NCBI RefSeq assembly: GCF_014466955.1
Contig: NZ_AP023396.1
Coordinates: 2,790,001 to 2,854,000, forward strand
Direction: 5' to 3'
DNA from: Nocardia wallacei
GTDB taxonomy: Bacteria; Actinomycetota; Actinomycetes; Mycobacteriales; Mycobacteriaceae
Length of the DNA stretch: 64,000 bases
Shown here: positions 14,875 to 24,100 of the stretch, one piece after another
Layout: each line of letters starts with the position of its first letter
How positions within the stretch are numbered: position 1 is the stretch's first letter
Notes under the pieces: generated by a model
What the model was told of the DNA's origin: nothing
What the model saw: only the letters and a program-made list of their open reading frames with translations
Database searches by the model: none
Program-made: the position numbers and the translations under genes

Positions 14875-15903
14875 ATGTCCAACAGCAGCTCACCGGTGCT
14901 GATCATCGGTGGCTCCGGAGTGGTGGGCTCGGCGACGGCGCGCACACTGCGCCGTCTGCATCCCGAACTGCCCATCGCCCTCGGCGGTCGCGATCTGGCG
15001 AAAGCCGAAGGCGTCGCCGCCACGATAGAAGGCGCCACGGCGGTGGCCATCGACCTGAACCGCCCCGATCTGGGGCTACCCGCGGGAGCCTCCTACAGTG
15101 CGATCGCGGTTCTCGTCAAAGACGCGACGCTGAACTCGCTGCGCTATGCGCTGGCCCATCGGCTGCCCTACCTCAGCATCTCCAGCGGCACTTTCGAAAT
15201 CGGCCCCGAGGTCGCGCTCTTCGTCCACAACCCGGATCGCTCACCGGTGGTGCTGGCGAGCCACTGGCTGGCCGGCGCGGCGGTCTTCCCGGCGCTGCGT
15301 CTGGCCGACGATTTCGACGTGGTGGACGAAATTCGCATCGGGGCGGTCCTCGACGACCAGGACGTGGGCGGCCCCGCGGCGGCCGACGATTACGAACGCC
15401 TCACCTCGGTGTCCCCGGCCGCGCTCACCATCAGCGGTGGTAAGGCATCGTGGGTGGTGGGTGATGCCGCCGAGGGCCGCGTGCGCAGTGTCGATGGATT
15501 CGAGATGGACGCGCACGCGTACTCGCCGTTCGACATCATCGGTCTCTCCGCGGCGACCGACGCCTCCGCTCTCCGTTTCGACTTCGCCCTGGGTACGTCC
15601 GCCAGCCGACGGCGCGGGGAACGGTTCTCGACCGAAATCGTTATCGAACTGTCCGGAACCAGGAAGGACGGAACCCGGGGCAGCGCCTCCAGCGAGATCG
15701 TCCACCCCGGCGGCCAAGCCCCGCTGACCGCCCTCGGGGTGGCGCTCGCCGTCGAGCGACTGCTGGGACTCGACGGTCACTCGGCTCCCGCGCCAGGACT
15801 GTATCTGCCGGAAACCTTGCTGGACCCAGCGTATTTCGTGCGCCGCATGCGGGAATTCGGCGCGCGTTTCAATGTCCGCGACAACCAGGCGGTGACAGCA
15901 TGA
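14875..15903 (+). CDS. Saccharopine dehydrogenase-like NAD(P)-binding protein, copy A
   Basis: A 342-residue protein. It begins with a Rossmann motif, VLIIGGSGVVGSATARTLRR, and contains ISSGTFEIGPE and a conserved C-terminal block GVALAVERLLGLDGH with PGLYLPETLLDP. Saccharopine-dehydrogenase-like NADP-binding domains occur in enoyl-type reductases of lipid and polyketide metabolism; the reaction is not clear. Start is ATG at 14875 with AGGAGG before it, 14 codons inside the longest frame. Its stop overlaps the start of the next gene (ATGA), and the two proteins are clear tandem duplicates. Confidence 0.85.
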   Translation: MSNSSSPVLIIGGSGVVGSATARTLRRLHPELPIALGGRDLAKAEGVAATIEGATAVAIDLNRPDLGLPAGASYSAIAVLVKDATLNSLRYALAHRLPYLSISSGTFEIGPEVALFVHNPDRSPVVLASHWLAGAAVFPALRLADDFDVVDEIRIGAVLDDQDVGGPAAADDYERLTSVSPAALTISGGKASWVVGDAAEGRVRSVDGFEMDAHAYSPFDIIGLSAATDASALRFDFALGTSASRRRGERFSTEIVIELSGTRKDGTRGSASSEIVHPGGQAPLTALGVALAVERLLGLDGHSAPAPGLYLPETLLDPAYFVRRMREFGARFNVRDNQAVTA

Positions 15904-16907
15904 CAACCACTGTCCACCCTCCCGTGCTCGTTCTGGGCGGCACCGGCAGCCTCGGCGCACGCACGGTACGGACGCTTCGCCGCCTTCATCCCGAACTGCC
16001 CTTGACGATTGCCGCCCGCGACATGAGCAGGGCCGACGCTCTGGCGGCCGAGATCGGAAACGCCACGACGACAACGGTCGACCTCGACCGAGCGGACCTC
16101 GGCCTCGCCGGCCGGGCGAGCTACAGCGCGGTCGTCACCGCGGTGCGGGACCATTCGCTCAATACGCTGCGATATGCGCAATCGCAGCAGATCCCATATG
16201 TCGCGCTGTCGGACGGGATATTCGAAATCGGCCCGACCGTCGCGCGCCACATTCACACACCCACCATCCCGGTCCTGCTCCTCGGACACAGCGACGGCGG
16301 CGTACCGCTGGTCGCCGCACTGCATTTCGCCGCGGAGTTCCGCACTGTCGACACTATCGAGATAGGTCTGCTGTTCGATCCCGAGGACCCGTTCGGCCCG
16401 GCCTCGGCGGTGGATCTGGAACATATCGGACGGGTAGGACCGCGGCCGCTCATCGTGCGGGACGGCCGCTGGCACTGGGCGGGGCCCGAACTCGCCGCTC
16501 GCCGCTTCACCGACGTCGACGGCGTCGAGCACGAAGGCAGCGCCGCGGGCCTGTTGGATGTGCTCGGTCTCGGCGCGGGCAGCACGGCGAGATCGGTCCG
16601 GATCGACCTCGCGGAAGGACAGACCGCCAGTTCCCGCCGTGGAGAGGGCCCCTCGCACGAGGCCATCATCGAGATCGAGGGCGAACACCGCAGCGGACAG
16701 CGAAGCCGCCGCCGCTACGAAATCGTCGACCCCGACGGCTATGCCGCACTGAGCGCCCGCGGTGTCGCCCTGGCCGTGGAGCGCCTACTGGGCCTCGACG
16801 GGAACCCGGTCCCGACGCCGGGCCTGTATCTACCGGAACGGCTGATCGACCCGGTTCACCTGATGAAACGGCTCGCCGACTTCGGCGTCACCGTCACCAC
16901 CAAGTGA
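15900..16907 (+). CDS. Saccharopine dehydrogenase-like NAD(P)-binding protein, copy B
   Basis: A 335-residue paralogue of the preceding protein: VLVLGGTGSLGARTVRTLRR at the N-terminus, LSDGIFEIGPTVA in the middle and GVALAVERLLGLDGN, PGLYLPERLIDP at the end. The two align from end to end. Translational coupling through a 4-base overlap suggests a heterodimer or sequential enzymes. The substrate is unknown; the TetR partner suggests a lipid-like or xenobiotic inducer. Confidence 0.85.
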   Translation: MTTTVHPPVLVLGGTGSLGARTVRTLRRLHPELPLTIAARDMSRADALAAEIGNATTTTVDLDRADLGLAGRASYSAVVTAVRDHSLNTLRYAQSQQIPYVALSDGIFEIGPTVARHIHTPTIPVLLLGHSDGGVPLVAALHFAAEFRTVDTIEIGLLFDPEDPFGPASAVDLEHIGRVGPRPLIVRDGRWHWAGPELAARRFTDVDGVEHEGSAAGLLDVLGLGAGSTARSVRIDLAEGQTASSRRGEGPSHEAIIEIEGEHRSGQRSRRRYEIVDPDGYAALSARGVALAVERLLGLDGNPVPTPGLYLPERLIDPVHLMKRLADFGVTVTTK

Positions 16908-16981
16908 CGACCGCGCACAACGGCCCGCCGGATGCGGTCACCGGGAATCTCTGGTGAGATGGTGATCGGGAGGGGAGGCCG

Positions 16982-17584
16982 ATGATCAGAAGACCGCGGT
17001 CGGGCCGGGGCCTGTGGATGGTGGGAGTGCTGGCCGTCGCGATGGCGGCCGTGGGCTGCGAGACCTCCACCGTGACAGAACCTCCGCCCGGCCCGCCGAC
17101 CAGCACGGCGCTTCCGGTTCCGCCCGGCCCTGGCCCGTGGACGCCGGCGGAGGTGCGCGAGTATCCGTGTGCGGTCCTGAGCGCCGAGGAGATCGTCCGG
17201 TTCGGGCTCGATCCGCATGATGTGGACGCCACGCCCGGCCGGCAGTGCGGGTGGGAGGCGCTGACCCGGCCCGGCGACCTGGACGGGCATCACTTCCTGT
17301 ACTTCCGCCCCGACAGCCAGGTGCGCTATCCCGATGAGATCCGGCCGCCCGACCCGCCGGACCTTCCGGAGACCGAGATCGAGATCGGTGGCCGTCGCGC
17401 CCTGCTCAAACCTGTGCCCCGCGCGGACGACCGCAACGGTGCCTGTGTCGTGCGCGTGTGGGTGCCCTCGGGCGGTTCCTTCGAATTCCAGGTACGCGCC
17501 GGCTCGGCGTTCATCGGGGTCGATTGGGACGTCTGCGCCAGGACCATCGAGGTGGCCACCGCCGTCTCAGCGCACCTGCGCTGA
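16982..17584 (+). CDS. DUF3558-like lipoprotein
   Basis: 200 residues. The signal peptide has lipobox MAAVGC (Cys26), then a Pro-rich linker and a DUF3558-type domain with paired Cys (YPCAVLS, RQCGWEAL, GACVVRV, WDVCART). Such lipoproteins are numerous in Nocardia and mycobacteria; their function is unsettled. The start at 16982 is supported by GGGAGGGGAGG upstream. It stands alone between the dehydrogenase pair and a hydrolase. Confidence 0.8.
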   Translation: MIRRPRSGRGLWMVGVLAVAMAAVGCETSTVTEPPPGPPTSTALPVPPGPGPWTPAEVREYPCAVLSAEEIVRFGLDPHDVDATPGRQCGWEALTRPGDLDGHHFLYFRPDSQVRYPDEIRPPDPPDLPETEIEIGGRRALLKPVPRADDRNGACVVRVWVPSGGSFEFQVRAGSAFIGVDWDVCARTIEVATAVSAHLR

Positions 17585-17665
17585 GCGTGAACCGAATCTG
17601 ACGGCACCGGGCGCCGGTGCTGTCCGAATTTGCTGCTTTCTCGTCCCGCGCGGCGGGGTCGGACA

Positions 17666-17702
17666 CGCTGTCTCTCGAACACACTGTCTCTCGAACACAC
17701 TG
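17666..17702. repeat. 16-bp tandem repeat in promoter region
   Basis: The unit CACTGTCTCTCGAACA occurs at 17682-17697, with one mismatch at 17666-17681, and a third partial copy begins at 17698. It lies 60-100 bases before the secreted hydrolase start and could be a repeated operator or a replication slip. Confidence 0.7.
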
Positions 17703-17763
17703 AGGGCGCCCGCATGAGCGGCGCAGCGGAGAACGGGACAGTCGTGAATAGGAGTCGGACAAG

Positions 17764-18537
17764 ATGCGAACCATCCGCAAGGCGATCCTGACAGCGGTGA
17801 GCGCGGCGGCGATCGCCGTGGTGGGCGCGCCCGTCGATGCCGAAATCGTGCGGCCCACAATAGTTCTGGTGCACGGCGCATTCGCCGACGCGACCAGCTG
17901 GGACGACGTGGCGGCCGAGTTGCGCGCCGACGGGTACCGAGTGGTGGTGCCGGACAACCCCTTGCGCGGGCCCGGCAGTGACGCCGCGGTCATCGAGCAG
18001 GCCCTGGCCGGAATCGACGGCCCGATCGTGTTGGTCGGGCATTCCTACGGCGGTGCGGTGATCACGAATGTCGCCGACCCGGACGTACGGGCCCTGGTCT
18101 ACATCGCGGCCTTCGCCCCCGCACCGGGTGAGCCGATGTTCTCCGCCATCGACCCGCTGCGATTCCCCGGCAGCCGGCTGCTGCCACCCGCTCTGTCGCT
18201 GACGGTCACGAACGGCGGCCTGGACGGCTATGTCGATCCGGCCCACTTCCACCAGGTCTTCGCGCAGGACGTCGGCGATGTCACGGCCGCGAACATGATC
18301 GCGCACCAGAGGTCCATCGCCGCCGCCGCCAATCTCGAACCCTCCGGACCCGCCGCGTGGTCGACGACGCCCAGTTGGTTTCTGGTCTCCGCCGACGATC
18401 GCGTGATCCCGCCCGCGGCGCAGCGTTTCATGGCGCAGCGCGCGGGCGCGCACACCACCGAGGTCGCCGCCTCGCACGCCTCCCTCGTCTCTCGGCCCGC
18501 CGCCGTCGTGGCGGTCATCGAACAAGCCGCGCTGTAA
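17764..18537 (+). CDS. Secreted alpha/beta hydrolase
   Basis: 257 residues. The N-terminal signal peptide (KAILTAVSAAAIAVVGAPVDA) is followed by an alpha/beta-hydrolase fold: oxyanion HGAF (VLVHGAFADATSW), nucleophile Ser in GHSYGGAV, acid Asp in VSADDRVIP, and His in ASHASLVSRP. It resembles the family of small esterases with a lid-less core. Start is ATG at 17764 with AGGAG upstream. A second hydrolase gene follows after 11 bases, so the two form an operon. Substrate unknown. Confidence 0.87.
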   Translation: MRTIRKAILTAVSAAAIAVVGAPVDAEIVRPTIVLVHGAFADATSWDDVAAELRADGYRVVVPDNPLRGPGSDAAVIEQALAGIDGPIVLVGHSYGGAVITNVADPDVRALVYIAAFAPAPGEPMFSAIDPLRFPGSRLLPPALSLTVTNGGLDGYVDPAHFHQVFAQDVGDVTAANMIAHQRSIAAAANLEPSGPAAWSTTPSWFLVSADDRVIPPAAQRFMAQRAGAHTTEVAASHASLVSRPAAVVAVIEQAAL

Positions 18538-18548
18538 AGGAATTCGCC

Positions 18549-19400
18549 GTGACAACACCGTCATCGATCGATCAGCACACACTCGACCAGATCGAAGCCG
18601 CCAACGAAAGCGGTCGCACCCCTGTGGTTTTCGTGCACGGACTCTGGCTGCTGGCCAGCAGCTGGGACCGTTGGGCGGAACTGTTCGCGGCCGCCGGATA
18701 CGCCCCGGTGACCGCCAACTGGCCCGATGACCCGGCGACCGTCGAGCAGGCTCTCGAACACCCGGAAGTGTTCGCGGGCAAGACCGTCGGACAGGTCGCC
18801 GAGCATGTCGCCGCCGTGATCGGCGCCCTCGACCGCAAGCCCGCGGTGATCGGGCACTCCTTCGGCGGCCTGCTGGCCCAGATCGTGGCCGGTCGCGGGC
18901 TGTCGGTGGCGACCGTCGCCATCGACGCTGCGCCGTTTCGCGGGGTGTTGCCGTTGCCGATCAGCTCGCTGCGCGCCGCCGCACCGGTGCTGAGCAATCC
19001 GGCCAATCGCCATCGCGCGGTGCCGCTGACCTTCGAACAGTTCCGCTACAGCTTCGCCAACGCGGTCGGCGAGGACGAGGCGAAGCGTCTGTACGAGACC
19101 TTCGCCGTTCCCGCTCCCGGCGCGCCGCTGTTCCAGGCGGCCGCGGCCAACCTCAACCCGTGGTCGGAAGTCAAGGTCGACCACGAGAATCCCGATCGCG
19201 GGCCGCTGCTCATCGTGTCCGGCGAGCAGGACAACACGGTGCCCCGCGCCATCACCGAGGCCGAATTCCACAAACAGCGCAAGAATCCCGACGTCACCGA
19301 GTTCGTCGAGATCCCGGGCCGCGGTCACGCCCTGACGATCGATGACGGCTGGCGCGACGTCGCCGACACCGCACTGCGGTTCATCAGACGCTTCGCCTGA
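18549..19400 (+). CDS. Alpha/beta hydrolase
   Basis: A 283-residue cytoplasmic alpha/beta hydrolase: VVFVHGLWLLASSWDRW (oxyanion HGLW), nucleophile in VIGHSFGGLLAQI, acid Asp in VSGEQDNTVP, and His in GRGHALTIDDGW. No signal peptide. Start GTG at 18549 with AAAGGA upstream; longer starts would overlap the preceding hydrolase. Esterase, lipase or haloperoxidase-like activity is possible. Convergent with an AraC regulator across a strong hairpin. Confidence 0.87.
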   Translation: MTTPSSIDQHTLDQIEAANESGRTPVVFVHGLWLLASSWDRWAELFAAAGYAPVTANWPDDPATVEQALEHPEVFAGKTVGQVAEHVAAVIGALDRKPAVIGHSFGGLLAQIVAGRGLSVATVAIDAAPFRGVLPLPISSLRAAAPVLSNPANRHRAVPLTFEQFRYSFANAVGEDEAKRLYETFAVPAPGAPLFQAAAANLNPWSEVKVDHENPDRGPLLIVSGEQDNTVPRAITEAEFHKQRKNPDVTEFVEIPGRGHALTIDDGWRDVADTALRFIRRFA

Positions 19401-19408
19401 CCACCGAA

Positions 19409-19442
19409 TCCGGGAGCGAGCCGACGAACTCCCGCTCCCGGA
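19409..19442. terminator. Bidirectional hairpin between convergent genes
   Basis: Perfect 10-bp stem TCCGGGAGCG (19409-19418) with CGCTCCCGGA (19433-19442) and a 14-base loop. There is no T run, but the site, eight bases from each stop, suits a shared terminator. Confidence 0.65.
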
Positions 19443-19450
19443 ACACCGGG

Positions 19451-20416
19451 TCAGCCCACGCTGTGCAGGGCGGAACGGAACCGCTGCTGATATTTCTTGG
19501 GCGAGATGCCCAGCCGCATCACGAAGGCCCGCCGCATGGCCTCGCTGGTGCCGAACCCCGACACCACCGCTGCCTCGGTCACCGAGTGCCCGGCCTCCAA
19601 CTTCCCGCGAGCCACCGCGAAGCGCACGAAACTCACGTACTCCGCGGGCGAGCTGTCCAGCTCGGTGCGGAACAGGCGCGTCAGGTGGCGCGAACTCACC
19701 CGCACATGCGCGGCAAGGCTTTCCACCGTGTACGGGAACGCCGGATCGGCCCAGATCAACTCCGTGACCTTGCTCACCAGCGGACTGCTCGGGGTGGGCA
19801 CGCTCAGCGCCGCCGAGAACTGTGACTGGCCACCGGCCCGCTGCATGTACACCACCAGCTGCTGTGCCACCTTGCGCGCGATATCCGCGCCGTGGTCCTC
19901 CTCCACCAGTGCCAGCGCGAGATCGATGCCCGCCGCCACGCCCGCCGACGTGTAGAGATTGCCGTCGCGCACGAAGATCGCGTCGGCGTCGACATCGATC
20001 TGCGGGAACCGCGCGGCCAGATCTTTGGCGAACTCCCAATGGGTGGCGGCGCGCCGCCCATCCAATACACCGAGGTGAGCGAGTAAGAACGCGCCGCTGC
20101 AGATCGAGGTGATCCGCCTGGCATCGCGGACCAGCTCCCGGGCCGCCGCCAGCACCGGCTCGGTCACGAACCGGTCGGGCATCCATTCGCTGCCCGGGAT
20201 CACCACGGTATCGAATCGTCCGGCATCGGCGACCGCGCATCTGACTCCCACGGGCCCGCCGATCGACGTTTCGACCGGACGACCGTCGCTGGAGACGAGC
20301 ACCACCTCGTAGGCCGGCAAGGTTTGGTTGGTTTGTACGAAAACCTCTGCGGGACCGGCGAAGTCGAGCATCTTCACCCCGTCGAAAAGCAGAATCCCGA
20401 TACGCTTGCGGGTCAT
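19451..20416 (-). CDS. GlxA/FtrA-type AraC regulator with DJ-1/PfpI domain
   Basis: 321 residues. The N-terminal class-I glutamine-amidotransferase-like domain (IGILLFDGVKMLDFAGPAEVF, TSICSGAFLLAHLGVLDGRRAATHW; the Cys sits at the nucleophile elbow) is followed by an AraC double HTH (SLAAHVRVSSRHLTRLFRTE and GFGTSEAMRRAFVMRLGISP). Such proteins activate catabolic or detoxification genes. The start was set at ATG 20416 behind GGAGGAGTC; earlier starts give non-homologous sequence. It is convergent with the hydrolase pair and divergent from another AraC gene. Confidence 0.9.
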   Translation of the reverse strand: MTRKRIGILLFDGVKMLDFAGPAEVFVQTNQTLPAYEVVLVSSDGRPVETSIGGPVGVRCAVADAGRFDTVVIPGSEWMPDRFVTEPVLAAARELVRDARRITSICSGAFLLAHLGVLDGRRAATHWEFAKDLAARFPQIDVDADAIFVRDGNLYTSAGVAAGIDLALALVEEDHGADIARKVAQQLVVYMQRAGGQSQFSAALSVPTPSSPLVSKVTELIWADPAFPYTVESLAAHVRVSSRHLTRLFRTELDSSPAEYVSFVRFAVARGKLEAGHSVTEAAVVSGFGTSEAMRRAFVMRLGISPKKYQQRFRSALHSVG

Positions 20417-20651
20417 TGCCGACTCCTCCTGGCCGGTGGCCGTGCCGAATCCGTCCGCTCCGATCGTCCGAGAGTGCACGACCGTGGCGCACTCACCGGC
20501 AGATCTGCCCGCGGCTTCGCACATATCATTGGCCCGGATCAGCGGAATCCCTGTGCTGAGTGTGCGCCGATTCATGCTCGGAGTGCGCAAGCGATTGCAC
20601 CGTGGCACGTCGGTGAGCCAACCTGATGGCGATCGATCGATAGAGGTTGGA

Positions 20652-21629
20652 ATGACGCAATTGTGGAAGTCGGCGGACGTGCCGGCCGCACAGCGGGCGG
20701 ACGCCGTGCGGGAAGCCGTCGGCAGCCAGGTTGTCCGCGTCGATATCGACCTGCCCGAAGACCCTCGGGAGGTCCAGGTGGATCTGAGCCTGTCCCACGC
20801 CGGGCCCGTCCAGATCCTGACCGTGAACTCGATGGCCACCACCGTGACCCGCAGCCCCCGGCTGGCGCGCGAGGAGACCGAACCGCAGCTGTTCCTCACG
20901 CTGCAGGGGACCGGCGCCTCGGCGACGACCCAGCACGGTCGGCAAGCGCTGCTGAGCACCGGTCAGTTCGCTGTCTACACCACCTCGAGCCCCTACACCT
21001 TGGCCTTCGACCAGGGGCTGGACGCACATTTCTTCCGGTTCCCGCTGGCCGAGCTGGCGATGCCGGAGTCGGCGGTTCACGAGGTGTCCGCGCGCGCCCT
21101 CGGCGTGGCCGATCCGGTCGGCCGACTGACGGCCGACTACCTGCGGCGCATCGCCGAGAGCGCGGATCTGCGGTCGCGGGCGATCGCCGACACCCTCGCC
21201 CAGCCGACCATCGACCTGGTGCGGGCGGCCCTGTTCAGCAGCATGACCGACCCGGCGGTCGGCAAGGAGTCGATGCAGACCACCCTCGAACTGCGTCTGC
21301 TGGAATACCTGCGCACCCACCTGGGCGATCACGGCCTGACCGCCGCCAAGGTCGCCGCCGCGCACCACATTTCCGTCCGGCACCTGTACACGGTCCTCGG
21401 GCGAGCCGAGATCTCCCTGGGCGATTGGTTGCGCACGCAGCGCCTGGAAGCCTGCCGAAGAGAACTCGCACATCCGAACGCGCGCCATCGCACCATCGCC
21501 TCGATCGCCCACCAATGGGGTTTCGCCGACGCCACGCACTTCAGCCGGGCCTTCCGCACCGCGTACGGGATGACGCCGAGTGCCTGGCGCGAAGAAAAGG
21601 CGAAACCGTCGCGAACCGTTGCCTCATGA
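20652..21629 (+). CDS. AraC-family transcriptional regulator
   Basis: 325 residues. The N-terminal cupin-like AraC-binding region (LFLTLQGTGASATTQHGR, QFAVYTTSSPYTLAFDQGL) and the C-terminal AraC HTH pair (KVAAAHHISVRHLYTVLGRA and IAHQWGFADATHFSRAFRTAYG) match regulators of the NimR/FeaR kind. Start is ATG at 20652 after GAGGTTGG. It lies next to the deoxysugar cluster but points into a 200-base gap, and a role there is only a possibility. Confidence 0.88.
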   Translation: MTQLWKSADVPAAQRADAVREAVGSQVVRVDIDLPEDPREVQVDLSLSHAGPVQILTVNSMATTVTRSPRLAREETEPQLFLTLQGTGASATTQHGRQALLSTGQFAVYTTSSPYTLAFDQGLDAHFFRFPLAELAMPESAVHEVSARALGVADPVGRLTADYLRRIAESADLRSRAIADTLAQPTIDLVRAALFSSMTDPAVGKESMQTTLELRLLEYLRTHLGDHGLTAAKVAAAHHISVRHLYTVLGRAEISLGDWLRTQRLEACRRELAHPNARHRTIASIAHQWGFADATHFSRAFRTAYGMTPSAWREEKAKPSRTVAS

Positions 21630-21827
21630 GAAATGCCCGGGTGCGACACGCATTGTTTCCTCACGGCAGAATGCCCGCGTGCTACCCGATAGGCGCAGGT
21701 AGAGCGTGGTAACGGGGCAGACGCCGGTGGCATTTCATTGTCGTGGGGCTGTGGTTCGGCTCTAGTGTGGTTCGAGCGCCGATGTGATACTCCGAGCGAC
21801 GGTGGTCCCGAGCGAGGAGGAAGCGGA

Positions 21828-23267
21828 ATGTCCGAGACTGTTCGGGCCCGGCGACCCAGACCCAGCCGAGACATTGTCGATCGATCGTTGCTGGCCGCCT
21901 CGGCAATGGTCACCGAGACCGCTACGGCGCCCGCCGGCGACTTCGAGCGCTGGTGGGAGGAGATCTGCGCCGACACCGAACTCGTGGTCGAACGCGTGCC
22001 GTTCGCCGACATGCGGAATTGGAGGTTCGACACCGAGACCGGGAATCTGGGGCACGACAGCGGTCGCTTCTTCACCATCCAGGGTTTGCGGGTCACCACG
22101 GAACAGCCGCCGGTGCCGCAGTGGACGCAGCCGATCATCAATCAATCCGAGGTCGGAATACTCGGATTGGTCGTCCGCGATTTCGACGGCGTGCTGCATT
22201 GTCTGGTCCAGGCCAAGGTCGAGCCGGGCAATATCAATGTCGTACAGGTGTCTCCGACGGTCCAGGCTACCCAGAGCAATTACACCCGGGTACACGGCGG
22301 GCAGCCGGTACCGTACCTCGAATATTTCACCGCTCCCGAGCGGGCGCGGGTGCTGGTGGACGCGCTGCAGTCCGAGCAAGGGTCGTGGTTCTATCGAAAG
22401 CGCAACCGCAACATGGTCGTCGAGGTCACCGAACCGGTACCGGTGCGGCACGGTTATCGCTGGATCACCCTCGGTCTGCTGCGGCGTATCGCCGCTGTGG
22501 ACAACCTGATGAATATGGACCTGCGCACCGTTTTCGCGTGTATGCCCTTCGATCGGAGTGCGGAAGTCCTGGAGGGCCGGGTCGAGGACGACTTCCGGCT
22601 GGCGGTCGCCCGCTCCCTCTCGCCGCGCACCGGCGCCTTGCATACCAGGATCGAGGTGATGCGCTGGTTCAACGACATCAAGGTCCGGAATTCGATTGCC
22701 GCCCAGCTCACCCCGTTGCGCGAGGTCCACGGATGGCGGCGCACCGGGTACGAGATCGCGCACGAGAGCGGGAAATACTTCTCGGTGATCGCCGCGGCGG
22801 TGCGTTCGTCGCGACGCGAGGTACGTGAGTGGACGCAGCCGTTCCTGGCTCCGGTAGGCGTCGGTGTGATCGCATTCCTGGTCCGCGGGTTCGCCGGCGC
22901 GCTGCATGTCCTGGTGCACGCGCGTATCGAGCCGGGATACCTCGATATCGTGGAATTGGCGCCGACCGTCCAATGCACGCCGGAGAACTACGCCGACTGG
23001 CCGGATCGGTATCGGCCGCCGTTTCTGGACGACGTTATCGGGGCCGATCCGGGGCAGATACGTTACGACGCGATCCAGTCCGAGGAGGGCGGCCGCTTCT
23101 TCCAGGCGCAGAACCGCTACCTCATCATCGAGGTGGACCAGGACCTGGACGTGCCACCCGATTATCTGTGGATGACGGTCGGTCAGCTCACCGGTCTGCT
23201 CGAGCACGGCCACTACCTGAACGTGCAGGCGCGCAGCCTGATCGCCTGCTTGAACTCGGTGTGGTGA
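21828..23267 (+). CDS. NDP-hexose 2,3-dehydratase (EvaA/OleV/TylCVI family)
   Basis: 479 residues. This enzyme removes water from NDP-4-keto-6-deoxyglucose (C2 deoxygenation), the first step to 2,6-dideoxysugars. The protein is an internal duplication: FFTIQGLRV, WTQPIINQSEVGILGLVVRD and CLVQAKVEPGNINVVQVSPT are repeated as YFSVIAAAV, WTQPFLAPVGVGVIAFLVRG and VLVHARIEPGYLDIVELAPT. Both halves end in a ExGxxFYxxxNRNM / FxQAQNRYLII block. Start is ATG at 21828 after GAGGAGG. A SARP gene follows six bases downstream. It marks a glycosylated secondary metabolite. Confidence 0.95.
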   Translation: MSETVRARRPRPSRDIVDRSLLAASAMVTETATAPAGDFERWWEEICADTELVVERVPFADMRNWRFDTETGNLGHDSGRFFTIQGLRVTTEQPPVPQWTQPIINQSEVGILGLVVRDFDGVLHCLVQAKVEPGNINVVQVSPTVQATQSNYTRVHGGQPVPYLEYFTAPERARVLVDALQSEQGSWFYRKRNRNMVVEVTEPVPVRHGYRWITLGLLRRIAAVDNLMNMDLRTVFACMPFDRSAEVLEGRVEDDFRLAVARSLSPRTGALHTRIEVMRWFNDIKVRNSIAAQLTPLREVHGWRRTGYEIAHESGKYFSVIAAAVRSSRREVREWTQPFLAPVGVGVIAFLVRGFAGALHVLVHARIEPGYLDIVELAPTVQCTPENYADWPDRYRPPFLDDVIGADPGQIRYDAIQSEEGGRFFQAQNRYLIIEVDQDLDVPPDYLWMTVGQLTGLLEHGHYLNVQARSLIACLNSVW

Positions 23268-23273
23268 GCGGCG

Positions 23274-24083
23274 ATGCCGCGCACCGCCGGACCGGTCGGC
23301 CTGAGAATTTCCATCCTGGGGACCATGACATTCGCCGCGGGTGACCGCGTCCCGATGTTGCGCGCCGCCAAGCCGCGCCAACTGCTCGCACTGCTGATCA
23401 TGAATCCGAATCGACCGGTCCCGGTCGACAAACTGGCGGCCGAACTGTGGGGCGATACGCCGCCGAAAAGTTCGGTCGCCACCATCCAGACCTATATCCT
23501 GACCCTCCGGAAGTTCTTCACGAACTCGTTGGCGGTCGACGCCGCGGTGGTGACGAAAGAGCTACTCGTCACCGAACCGGTGGGCTACACCCTGCGGATG
23601 CGCTCGCGGCAGCTCGATCTGCACGACTTCACCGACCTGGCCGCGCGCGGGCGAGCCGCACTGACCGAGGGCCGGATCGCCGAGGCCGCCGAACTGCTCC
23701 GCCACGCAACGGATCTCTGGCGCGGCCGCCCGTTCGCGGATATTCCCATCGGCCAGGTACTACGCCCGAAGGTGCGCGGACTCGAGGAGGCCAGAATGGT
23801 CGCCTGGGAAGATCGCATCGATGCCGACCTGCGGCTCGGCCGCCACCGCGAGGTGATCAGCGAGCTCTCCGAATTGACCGGCGAGCATCTGTTCAACGAG
23901 CGGCTGCACGGTCATCTCATGATCGCGCTCTACCGCAGCGGCAGGCGGCTGGAGGCGCTCGAGGTCTTCCAGCGATTGCGCGCGCGGATGATCGAGGAGG
24001 TCGGGCTGGAACCGTCGAAGATGCTCTGGCACGTACATCAGGCCGTGCTCGCCGACTCCGGGCTGGAGTACATGTCGAGCTGA
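23274..24083 (+). CDS. SARP-family activator (AfsR/RedD/DnrI type)
   Basis: 269 residues, the usual SARP length. The N-terminal OmpR-like winged HTH (ISILGTMTFAAGDRVPMLRA, AAELWGDTPPKSSVATIQTY) is followed by the BTAD domain (DLWRGRPFADIP, RLHGHLMIALYRSGRRLEAL). SARPs activate antibiotic clusters by binding direct heptamer repeats. It lies in an operon with the 2,3-dehydratase, is convergent with a glycosyltransferase, and is likely the pathway-specific activator of this cluster. Confidence 0.93.
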   Translation: MPRTAGPVGLRISILGTMTFAAGDRVPMLRAAKPRQLLALLIMNPNRPVPVDKLAAELWGDTPPKSSVATIQTYILTLRKFFTNSLAVDAAVVTKELLVTEPVGYTLRMRSRQLDLHDFTDLAARGRAALTEGRIAEAAELLRHATDLWRGRPFADIPIGQVLRPKVRGLEEARMVAWEDRIDADLRLGRHREVISELSELTGEHLFNERLHGHLMIALYRSGRRLEALEVFQRLRARMIEEVGLEPSKMLWHVHQAVLADSGLEYMSS

Positions 24084-24100
24084 CGGGCCCGATCGCGTTG

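Noticed and set aside
19451..20959. Longer start for the AraC/DJ-1 regulator
   Set aside because: Sequence before ATG 20416 lacks homology and reads into the promoter of the divergent AraC gene; a good ribosome site sits at 20416.
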